From: SIG588 sp045591985 | GTDB taxonomy: Bacteria > Bacillota > Clostridia > Oscillospirales > Acutalibacteraceae | DNA length: 20,020 nt | NCBI GenBank assembly: GCA_045591985.1 | Contig: JAZNTV010000087.1 | Span: 1-20,020, forward strand | Reading direction: 5' to 3' | In this document: piece by piece, positions 8,901 through 13,466 of the stretch | Layout: each line of letters starts with the position of its first letter | Numbering within the stretch: position 1 is the first letter of the stretch | Notes under the pieces: model-generated | Seen by the model: only the letters and a program-made list of their open reading frames with translations | Told to the model about the DNA's origin: nothing | Database searches by the model: none | Position numbers and translations under genes: made by a program

Positions 8901-11900
8901 TCAAACTGACGGGCGACTGGCAGGGCTTTACCTTGAGCGGTAAGCTGTTTGAAAAGGTGCCTGCCGGCCAGAGTGTAACCATGGCGATCGAATACTACAT
9001 CGACAGCGACGTCAAGGGTCAGATCTTCCGTTACGAGCCGTTCGGCGGCAAGGGCATGATTGACCTGTTCACCACCGATCAGACGGTGCCGTATCAGACG
9101 ACATTGGTCAACAACAAGTCTCACTTGGTGTTCTATACCTTTACGGCGGCGGAGATCGCGGCCCTGCGTGGCACCGACTTCACCTTCACCGTGCTTGGTT
9201 GCGGCCCCGGTGCAAACGTGACCTACATCCAGTCGATGAAGCTTGTGAAGACGGAAGACGTCCACGGCGACACCGATTACGGCTATTCCTTCTATGACTT
9301 CGAGGAAAAAGTGCTGTGTGACTTCTATCCCGATATCGTCGGCACCTCTTCCTATCAGTTGATGCCCACCATCCGCGAGAATAGTGATTCGTTTACCGGC
9401 TTCCACTACTACTGGTTGACCGGCGGCGAAGCGAAGATCGCGGATACCAACGCGAACAAGCCGATCGTCTTGAAGTTCTATGCGGCGGAAGGCTACGAGA
9501 ATGCCACCATCGGCAACATCAAGTACGATCAGAGCAACGGCAGCGGCAGTTACAACTGGGCCGACCTCAACGTTACGATGCAAAACGGTGTGGGCACCGC
9601 CATCGTGAATGCGGGTATGGCGAACCGTTTGAACGGTCTTGCTTCCGTCCGTGTTCCCGTGGATGAAAAGGTCAAGTATACCCGCATCGAGATCTACGAT
9701 TTGACTACCTACTGTGCGGAAGAACTCGCGACTGCCGAGATGGAAGCGTTCATGCACGATTATATGCAGAGCAATTCCTACAACCTGACCGAAACGGCGG
9801 GTAAGGATGCCACTTGTACCGAAGACGGCTACACGGCGGGCACCTCTTGCGCGACCTGTAACGAATTCTTCACGGGCGGCACCGTCATCACGGCACCGGG
9901 TCACACCGAAGTGATCGACAAGGCGGTAGCGGCAACTTGCACGACCGACGGTTTGACCGAAGGTAAGCACTGCTCGGTCTGCGGCGAAGTGCTGGTGGCG
10001 CAGGAAGTCATCACGGCACCGGGTCACACCGAAGTGATCGACGCGGCAGTCGAGGCGACCTGCACCGAAACGGGTCTCACCGAAGGTAAGCACTGCTCGG
10101 TCTGCGGCACCGTGATCGTGGCACAGGAAGTTATCCCCGCAAAGGGTCACACCGAAGTGATCGACGCGGCGGTTGAGGCGACCTGTACCAAGGACGGCTT
10201 GACCGAAGGTAAACACTGTTCGGTGTGTAACACGGTGATCGTGGCACAAGAGACGGTGAAGAGACTGGGCCATAAATCGACGACCGATCCCGCTGTGGAT
10301 CCGACCTGTACCGAAAGCGGTCTGACCGAAGGCAAGCATTGCTCGCGCTGCGGTATGGTCATCAAGGCGCAGACGGTCATTCCGGCGACCGGTCACGAAA
10401 ATACGACCACCACGACGGTGGAGGCCACTTGTACGGTGGACGGTTTGGTTACGGTAACGTGTGATAAGTGCGGCGTCGTGGTTTCGACCACGGTTATCCC
10501 GAAGACGGGTCACACCGAAGTGATCGACGCGGCTGTGGAAGCGACCTGTACCGCAACCGGTCTGACCGAAGGCAAGCATTGCTCGGTTTGCGGCACCGTG
10601 ACGGTGGAACAGCAGATCGTCTCCCCGAAGGGTCACACTGAAGTGATCGATGCGGCTGTGGAAGCGACCTGTACCGAAAGCGGTCTGACCGAAGGTAAGC
10701 ATTGCTCGGTTTGCGGCACCGTGACGGTGGAACAAAAGGTTGTGCCCGCAAACGGCCATACCTATACCGACGAAAACGATAATGTGTGCGATGTGTGCGG
10801 TTCGGACGTGGCGTTGCAGTATTATGTCTACGTTATCGAAAACGGTAAAGCGACCATTACGGACGTGAACACCGCCATCAAGGGCGATGTTATTGTCCCG
10901 AATGAATTTGAAGGTGCTCCTGTGGTGGCGATCGCGGCGGATGCCTTTGCCGATTGTGCGAACATCACCAAGATCACCCTGCCCGTCACCATCCAGAGCG
11001 TGGGCGCAAACGCCTTCAATAACTGCACCGGTCTTACGGCGGTGAATGTCACCGATCTTTCGGCGTGGTGCGGCATTACCTTCGGCAGCTACAATGCGAA
11101 CCCCCTGTACTATGCAGGCGCACTGTATGTGAATGAGGTATTGGTGACCGATCTGGTCATCCCGAACGACGTTACCGAGATCGGCTATGCGACCTTCTAT
11201 GGCTGCAACAGTTTGGTTTCGGTTACCATCCCGAGCAACGTTAAGACGATCGGCCGCGGCGCTTTCTATGGTTCCTCTGTCGAAACGGTGACGATTGCAG
11301 ACGGTGTGGAAACCATTGAATTCGGTGCCTTCTACGAGTGCGAAGCGCTCAACAATATCACCATCGGCAATACGGTGAAGACGATCGGCAACTATGCGTT
11401 CTACGGTTGCGACTCGCTTGCCGAGATCGCATTGCCGAACAGCCTTACCACGGTGGGCGACTATGCGTTCCGTGATTCGGCGATCGCGAGCATCGTGATT
11501 CCGGACAGCGTGACCGCTCTCGGCAAGGGTGTGTTCTACGATTGCGCATCGTTGACCGCAGCTACTCTGCCGAACGGCATTACGGCGATCGGCGACAAGT
11601 TGTTCTACAACTGCGCGGCGCTCGAAGCCATCGTGATCCCGGATAGCGTGCAGGTGATTGGTGACAGCGCGTTCCGTGGTTGCGCGGCGCTTGCCGATGT
11701 GACCATCGGTGCGGGCGTGACCACCATCAGCGCCAATGCGTTCCGTGAAGCCGGTCTGACCACGCTCACCATTCCGGCGGGTGTGACGGCTGTCGGTAAT
11801 AATGCGTTCCGCGGTTGTGCGGCGCTGACCACCGTGTATTACAACGCGGCGGCGGCTACCATGGGTGTGGCGGCATATCCTGTGTTTGCGGATTGCACCG

Positions 11901-13276
11901 CGCTCACCACGGTCTATGTGGGCGATACCGTTGCGGCGGTGCCGGCACAGGCATTCCGCGGTGCGACGGCACTGACCACGGTGTATCTGACCCGTAACAC
12001 CACCGTGATCGAAAAGAACGCATTCTATCTGTGCGATGCCATTGCCGATGTGTACTATATCGGTACCGCGTCGGATGCGCTGGCACTGGATGTTAAGTCT
12101 TTCAACACGGCGCTGACCGATGCTAACTGGAACTACAACACGCCTTGCGTGGGCGAACACACGTGGAGCGCCGATTGCGATGCGCAGTGCGATCTCTGCG
12201 GTGCGACCCGTGCGACCACTCATGCCGATATCGTAAATGATGAGGCGGTTGAACCCACCTGTACGACGACCGGTCTTACGGCGGGCAGTCACTGTGCCGC
12301 TTGCGGTAACGTTATCACGGCGCAGAAGGTGCTGACAGCGCTCGGTCACGTGTGGAACGAGGGCGAAGTCATCACGGCCCCCACTGCCGAAACTAACGGC
12401 GAGAAGATCTATACCTGTACCGTGTGCGGCGATACCAAGACGGTGGAAACCACGTTGGCGGAGATCATCGATGGTTACTACTACTATGATGGCAGCATCG
12501 TAAGCGAAGCTGGCTTGGTGTGTGTGGAGGGTGACTACTACTATGTGGTTACCGGCGGCAAGGTGAAGACCGGCCGTTACGCGATCAGCAAGACGAACGA
12601 ACTGCCCGTCGATACCGGCATCTACTACTTCTTTGAAGATGGTAAGATGAACCTGGCAGAAGGCGTGTATGACGGTTACTACTACAATGCGACCGGTAAG
12701 ACCGAAGCCTATGTGGGCTTGATCGAATGGAACGGCGCGAAGTACTATGTGAACGATTACGGTAAGGTGATCGTCGGCCGCTACTTCGTGAGCAAACTGA
12801 ACGGTTTGGTTCCCACCAAACGTGCCTATACCTTCCATGAGGATGGCCGTATGTTGGAAGATACCCGTATCCATACCGACGGTTTCTACTACGAGAACGG
12901 TATCCGCATTCCGTATGCGGGGTTGGTCCAATATGAAGGCGCGTTCTACTACGTGTCTGATAACGGCGCCTATGTGACGGGTACTCGTCAGATCGTCGCC
13001 AACGTCAACAATACCGACAAAGTGAAGAACGGTCGCTACTACTTCGACGAGAACGGCACGATGCTGTTCGACGTGGTCGTGGATGGCTACTACTACGGTG
13101 CGGACGGTGCGGCACCTTCCTATGCCGGCTTGGTGGAAGTGGATGGCAACTACTACTATGTTAAGGGCACTCACGGTCAGCTGGCTGTGAATGAGACCTA
13201 CAAAGTCACCACCACCAACGGCTTGATGGAAGCCGGTACCTACACCTTCGACGCCACGGGTAAACTGATCGGCTGA
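2963..13276 (+). CDS. Giant secreted multidomain surface protein (double beta-helix, repeated modules, Cys/His repeats, BspA-like LRRs)
   Basis: The product has 3437 residues. Visible order: signal peptide 1 to about 33 (hydrophobic LAVFLCLCLMIP, cleavage near ASA-A); N-terminal beta-rich domain about 37-190; first pectin-lyase-like beta-helix about 230-625 (GGGTLFIPAGEY, IPRGVQVYGEW); second about 650-1085 (GGGLVYLKPGKYLV, GVELRGAG); three ~372-residue modules from about 1197; eight 41-residue Cys/His repeats 2274-2599; about 15 BspA-type LRRs about 2640-3060; one more Cys/His repeat and a linker; four aromatic repeats 3170-3437. The helices resemble the Pectate_lyase_3 group, but I cannot identify catalytic residues. 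It is probably exported by Sec and held at the wall by its C-terminal repeats, with a role in adhesion or glycan handling; this is inference. It has its own promoter and terminator and is paralogous to the fragment at 1-324 and the gene at 13467. After codon 7 the gene contains no TTA, CTA or TCA codon. Confidence 0.92.
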   Translation: MLGKRILAVFLCLCLMIPCIGLQLVSPMKASAAASDYVIKDFGLSISNLSEATAATTDFIPPTSTTLDTPLDISGYSNLGIQLDLYTAGDEGLVSLLESTTGGLSGQIELTSGGTCDVEERAVDVGVLNFQRNRWVRQVVPLSSFYDTSDPGLDTTALDYVRVYALSPTAYAGQKATVKICKVRLVNLDVAAPSTAEDPIGDGTFAPEAPVWEAVTFGAEYAPYSDMLVAGYNMKEYAEQHAAELGINPSDPNFDWTPVFRSLMDGLQMAGGGTLFIPAGEYVFHGEVTIPRGVQVYGEWASPEEDRTVKGTVLKVYCGKGGTVPFITMASHSQIQNVSFWYPEQKADAVTAYAPTVLMENYANVENVTFVNAYFAIQQKNAANAPNVSNIYGTPLSKGMDFDMVIDISRLEEIHFSPDYWIHSGLKGAPATDAAAAAFRDYIYRNAIGVTLRRVDWSYLTYSTFHGYKIGVELTKTLNTSEPDFWPNGQFTGLEFYDCLMAIAGDGVQPSTISMADIKIGGCDYGIYMYRSSLTDYSRYGSLRGINLDIAAKSYALWMNNNVQVSLLSSTIQSGKVVVSSGNLLIVNSTFPDATPQAILQSGAQNAMFLGCKTASGGTITVTDNAGISEVNSSTAVTVTEYDALTATEAGPQKKGPAKENYYIADVDNTGATDVTEAIQTLLTQAGNAGGGLVYLKPGKYLVNGTLTVPTGVELRGAGDVATIPAPVNTIFLVTRADGASAAATVNLSASAGIRGITFHYPEQMKNNGSNAYTFTEYPYMIRSLGSNVYVINVTSHNACYGVDLATNRSDNHYVDSLWGHFFRRGIVVGNGSTNGVLRNYHYNYNAILNANNYPWGSWGVAPLTEDEKNNYFHLAMQEQIGQNMIALQVGDVTNQLVYDSFNYGCMYGVQLTTDAVIGCGTGTSGANGIRLFGHAVDWSREAIRVEAGSNIQMLNIQVTACDQKGHDQSVNLGSGALGNGNIYNLHMTSAFSGTLAIHNFVEWGPKNKAGVCVDGGTLTLYNVACNNNDGYEAGYFFDVNNSTNINIVGFTTNRTNTPRVTDRNDRNYVKINGGYYASTLKYYSYISESNFSGMSNGKTWSTTAPTDFVSTSNFTVTDNGTTVTLSASGNAAQTIPAYFNGKPVTNAPNDMVCAHGTTALKNYKAATVDKAGYTGDTVCSACGTVTAYGHYVPATGYAYFDTIGGTLSTSHALNVSGGNTDVVAIGSTGEYGIVLTGDWLGFSFTGDLLRNVPEGKSITMAIEYYIDGTIPSGAQMFRYQAMDGWTGGQYDGNAWNNVFENQHKLVANQSGLIFYTFTAEEIAQLRDTSFNFTIKGCGAGANITYIQSARVVDTVYVYGGVDRGYDYGYFEEGVLCEYYPDITGYCGYNVEYTDADFRYIKVFGDALAKDQNKCQPVLIKFYAKSGYENSTLVVNAYEMLKDGERTFSIDLTGKEETVTLKNGVGELYLPMACFANGLNSEGSFRLAYSECEKLDHFEVYDVATYCAEPMAEAAMVARMHELMLESNYNVTVTGTVDPSLGTEGFSGDTVCATCGALLKEGEATAAEAYAWMETDGGKLTTNYSVLTQGAGNINVVSIGSTGKYGIKLPSDWAGFRLSGKLFENVPEGQSVTMAIEYYVDGDAKGQLFRYRTNDSATHVDLYTNDQSGTAGKYVLVNNKSYLVFHTFTAEEVAALRNQSFNFAVMGCVAGANVTYIQSMRLVDTEYVHDGVDKGCTYYSFEEELLCDYYPEILGAPAYNLTAKIHEASSTFNGYYYFWVTGGDTLIADRNKNKPILMKFYATDKGYNGTVTLTANFDQSNGSGGYNWASFPVLNFEDGVATVMVEAGLANRLNSVGSMRIAVDDISKVARVEMYDLATACTKPLADAATKDAVHAWMLENNYNVTTGGAVEPTYEAPGYTAGVVCSLCGDTLVQGEKLDRVPYAWIETESGELTSSHTVGVRSGNKDVVAIGSTGKYGIKLTGDWQGFTLSGKLFEKVPAGQSVTMAIEYYIDSDVKGQIFRYEPFGGKGMIDLFTTDQTVPYQTTLVNNKSHLVFYTFTAAEIAALRGTDFTFTVLGCGPGANVTYIQSMKLVKTEDVHGDTDYGYSFYDFEEKVLCDFYPDIVGTSSYQLMPTIRENSDSFTGFHYYWLTGGEAKIADTNANKPIVLKFYAAEGYENATIGNIKYDQSNGSGSYNWADLNVTMQNGVGTAIVNAGMANRLNGLASVRVPVDEKVKYTRIEIYDLTTYCAEELATAEMEAFMHDYMQSNSYNLTETAGKDATCTEDGYTAGTSCATCNEFFTGGTVITAPGHTEVIDKAVAATCTTDGLTEGKHCSVCGEVLVAQEVITAPGHTEVIDAAVEATCTETGLTEGKHCSVCGTVIVAQEVIPAKGHTEVIDAAVEATCTKDGLTEGKHCSVCNTVIVAQETVKRLGHKSTTDPAVDPTCTESGLTEGKHCSRCGMVIKAQTVIPATGHENTTTTTVEATCTVDGLVTVTCDKCGVVVSTTVIPKTGHTEVIDAAVEATCTATGLTEGKHCSVCGTVTVEQQIVSPKGHTEVIDAAVEATCTESGLTEGKHCSVCGTVTVEQKVVPANGHTYTDENDNVCDVCGSDVALQYYVYVIENGKATITDVNTAIKGDVIVPNEFEGAPVVAIAADAFADCANITKITLPVTIQSVGANAFNNCTGLTAVNVTDLSAWCGITFGSYNANPLYYAGALYVNEVLVTDLVIPNDVTEIGYATFYGCNSLVSVTIPSNVKTIGRGAFYGSSVETVTIADGVETIEFGAFYECEALNNITIGNTVKTIGNYAFYGCDSLAEIALPNSLTTVGDYAFRDSAIASIVIPDSVTALGKGVFYDCASLTAATLPNGITAIGDKLFYNCAALEAIVIPDSVQVIGDSAFRGCAALADVTIGAGVTTISANAFREAGLTTLTIPAGVTAVGNNAFRGCAALTTVYYNAAAATMGVAAYPVFADCTALTTVYVGDTVAAVPAQAFRGATALTTVYLTRNTTVIEKNAFYLCDAIADVYYIGTASDALALDVKSFNTALTDANWNYNTPCVGEHTWSADCDAQCDLCGATRATTHADIVNDEAVEPTCTTTGLTAGSHCAACGNVITAQKVLTALGHVWNEGEVITAPTAETNGEKIYTCTVCGDTKTVETTLAEIIDGYYYYDGSIVSEAGLVCVEGDYYYVVTGGKVKTGRYAISKTNELPVDTGIYYFFEDGKMNLAEGVYDGYYYNATGKTEAYVGLIEWNGAKYYVNDYGKVIVGRYFVSKLNGLVPTKRAYTFHEDGRMLEDTRIHTDGFYYENGIRIPYAGLVQYEGAFYYVSDNGAYVTGTRQIVANVNNTDKVKNGRYYFDENGTMLFDVVVDGYYYGADGAAPSYAGLVEVDGNYYYVKGTHGQLAVNETYKVTTTNGLMEAGTYTFDATGKLIG
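3650..4840 (+). other. First pectin-lyase-like beta-helix domain
   Basis: Residues about 230-625. It opens with a Gly-rich turn and strand pattern typical of right-handed beta-helices (AGGGTLFIPAGEYVFHGE, then IPRGVQVYGEW), followed by coils such as ITMASHSQIQNVSFWYPEQ and VENVTFVNAYFAIQ. The assignment rests on these patterns and on strong conservation in the paralogue at about 14150-15320. Domain limits are approximate. Confidence 0.75.
4910..6220 (+). other. Second pectin-lyase-like beta-helix domain
   Basis: Residues about 650-1085 repeat the same opening logic: an N-terminal YYIADVDNTGATDVTEAIQ segment, then GGGLVYLKPGKYLVNGTLTV and GVELRGAG, then IRGITFHYPEQ, matching VSFWYPEQ in the first helix. 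The two helices thus look like an ancient internal duplication. The region is rich in Asn and aromatic residues (HYNYNAILNANNYPWG), which could suit glycan binding. Confidence 0.75.
6312..6421 (+). other. Remnant of an LRR block entry, with the LRRs absent
   Basis: Residues about 1117-1153 (VTDNGTTVTLSASGNAAQT...NGKPVTN) match the segment that leads into an LRR block in the paralogue (TGLTITGYSGSAT...NGTPVTA, 16838-16916). Here NGKPVT is followed after only 7 codons by CAHG; in the paralogue 114 codons of LRR-type sequence lie between NGTPVT and CAHG. This indicates a deletion here or an insertion there. Confidence 0.65.
6551..7669 (+). repeat. ~372-residue module, copy 1
   Basis: Starts GYAYFDTIGGTLSTSH and ends with a degenerate 41-residue unit that keeps only a CxxC (TVCATCG). 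The first half has IGSTGEYGIVLTGDW, TMAIEYYIDG and TYIQSARVV; the second half has DYGYFEEGVLCEYYPDI and the YDVATYCAEP/MHELM segment. Both halves look beta-rich, like carbohydrate-binding-type sandwiches, but I recognise no named family. Confidence 0.85.
7670..8791 (+). repeat. ~372-residue module, copy 2
   Basis: Begins YAWMETDGGKLTTNY, 372 residues after the equivalent Tyr of copy 1. It keeps IGSTGKYGIKL, TMAIEYYVDGD, TYIQSMRLVDTEYVH, DYYPEILG and YDLATACTKP, and ends with the degenerate CxxC unit VCSLCG. In the second half it shares DQSNGSGGYNWA and GLANRLNS with copy 3 but not with copy 1, so copies 2 and 3 are closest to each other. Confidence 0.85.
8792..9781 (+). repeat. ~372-residue module, copy 3
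   Basis: Begins YAWIETESGELTSSH, 374 residues after copy 2. It contains IGSTGKYGIKLTGDW, TMAIEYYIDSD, TYIQSMKLVKTE, DFYPDIVG, DQSNGSGSYNWA and YDLTTYCAEELA. Its closing CxxC unit is the first unit of the Cys/His array that follows, which suggests the array grew by expansion of a module's terminal unit. Confidence 0.85.
9782..10759 (+). repeat. Array of eight 41-residue Cys/His repeats
   Basis: Units begin near 9782 and at 9905, 10028, 10151, 10274, 10397, 10514 and 10637. The period is 123 bases except for unit 6, which is 117. A typical unit reads TEVIDAAVEATC, TGLTEGKHCSVCG, then ~14 residues to GH. Seven of eight units fit C-X10-C-X2-C-X14-H exactly; unit 6 is C-X9-C-X2-C-X12-H. Repeats like this are common in large Firmicutes surface proteins and their function is not established. 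Three Cys and one His per unit would suit a metal site. A truncated CxxC unit (NVCDVCG) follows at about 10760-10801. Confidence 0.92.
10884..12140 (+). repeat. BspA-type leucine-rich repeat block (about 15 repeats)
   Basis: About fifteen repeats of ~23 residues carry the signature I-x2-x-AFxxC (ADAFADC, NAFNNC, ATFYGC, YAFYGC, SAFRGC, NAFYLC) followed by L-x-x-V-x-IPxxVxxIG. This is the LRR_5/BspA pattern, known in surface adhesins of oral and gut bacteria. It corresponds to residues about 2641-3060 and ends in a YYIGTASDALAL capping segment. Confidence 0.9.
12150..12460 (+). repeat. Extra Cys/His repeat and CxxC linker between LRRs and C-terminal repeats
   Basis: After the LRR block the 3437-residue protein has a short Cys-rich piece (CDAQCDLCG), then one more full unit (PTCTTTGLTAGSHCAACG, then ~14 residues to LGH) that fits C-X10-C-X2-C-X14-H, then a linker with CTVCGDTK. 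The unit is thus used both in tandem and as a single spacer. Confidence 0.8.
12470..13273 (+). repeat. Four C-terminal aromatic repeats, probable wall- or glycan-binding region
   Basis: Four repeats of about 65-69 residues start DGYYYYDG, DGYYYNATG, DGFYYENG and DGYYYGADG; each has AGLV or VGLI, a D/GxYYYV motif and a YYFxEDG/DENG-like hairpin. They resemble glucan- or choline-binding repeats in rhythm but lack the classic GWxxxxGxWYY pattern. The segment is shared with the fragment at 1-324. No sortase signal follows; the protein ends GKLIG. Confidence 0.8.
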
Positions 13277-13295
13277 GAAATACGATAAACCCACA

Positions 13296-13340
13296 AACAC
13301 CCCCGAAGAAGTTGTGCTTCTTCGGGGGTGTTGCTGTTTT
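13296..13340 (+). terminator. Rho-independent terminator after the 3437-residue protein
   Basis: A perfect 16-bp stem (13296-13311 with 13317-13332) with a TTGTG loop is followed by GCTGTTTT, a rather weak T-tract. It lies 19 bases after the TGA stop. Confidence 0.85.
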
Positions 13341-13360
13341 GAAAGGGAAACAAGCACGAA

Positions 13361-13391
13361 TTTTATGCGTTTTTTGTCCGTTTTTTATGCG
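13361..13391. repeat. 9-bp direct repeat upstream of the second giant-gene promoter
   Basis: TTTTATGCG occurs at 13361-13369 and 13383-13391, start-to-start 22 bases or about two helical turns. The second copy ends 3 bases before the -35 box. A regulator site or an AT-rich upstream element are both possible; the repeat is absent from the promoter region at 2829-2872. Confidence 0.4.
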
Positions 13392-13394
13392 CTA

Positions 13395-13423
13395 TTGACA
13401 TTTGTAAAGAACAGGTATATAAT
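13395..13423 (+). promoter_or_regulatory. Promoter of the second giant surface protein
   Basis: A perfect TTGACA (13395-13400), a 17-base spacer and a perfect TATAAT (13418-13423) give an ideal SigA-type promoter, stronger by consensus than the one at 2873. The predicted transcription start is near 13430. Confidence 0.9.
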
Positions 13424-13450
13424 GGTATCTGTATGTGAGTCTCTACAATG

Positions 13451-13458
13451 AAAAGGAG
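13451..13458 (+). promoter_or_regulatory. RBS of the second giant surface protein
   Basis: AAAAGGAG is followed after 8 bases by ATG 13467, which begins a signal peptide closely matching that of the upstream paralogue (MLGKR, LCLCLM). Confidence 0.85.
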
Positions 13459-13466
13459 AGATAGGA

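Noticed and set aside
9782..10759. Regular 123-base repeats as a CRISPR array
   Set aside because: The repeats are contiguous and coding, without unique spacers; they encode the 41-residue Cys/His units in frame.
10884..12140. Long LRR region as an internalin-type adhesin gene of its own
   Set aside because: It is in the same uninterrupted frame as the rest of the protein, with no internal promoter, RBS or signal peptide, and the repeat pattern is BspA-type rather than internalin-type.
2981..13357. Minus-strand ORF of 3458 codons opposite the 3437-residue gene
   Set aside because: It is in exact register with the plus-strand gene, is explained by the lack of TTA/CTA/TCA codons there, and has low-complexity His/Arg/Val-rich sequence with no domain sense. 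The plus strand has promoter, RBS, signal peptide, recognisable domains and terminator.
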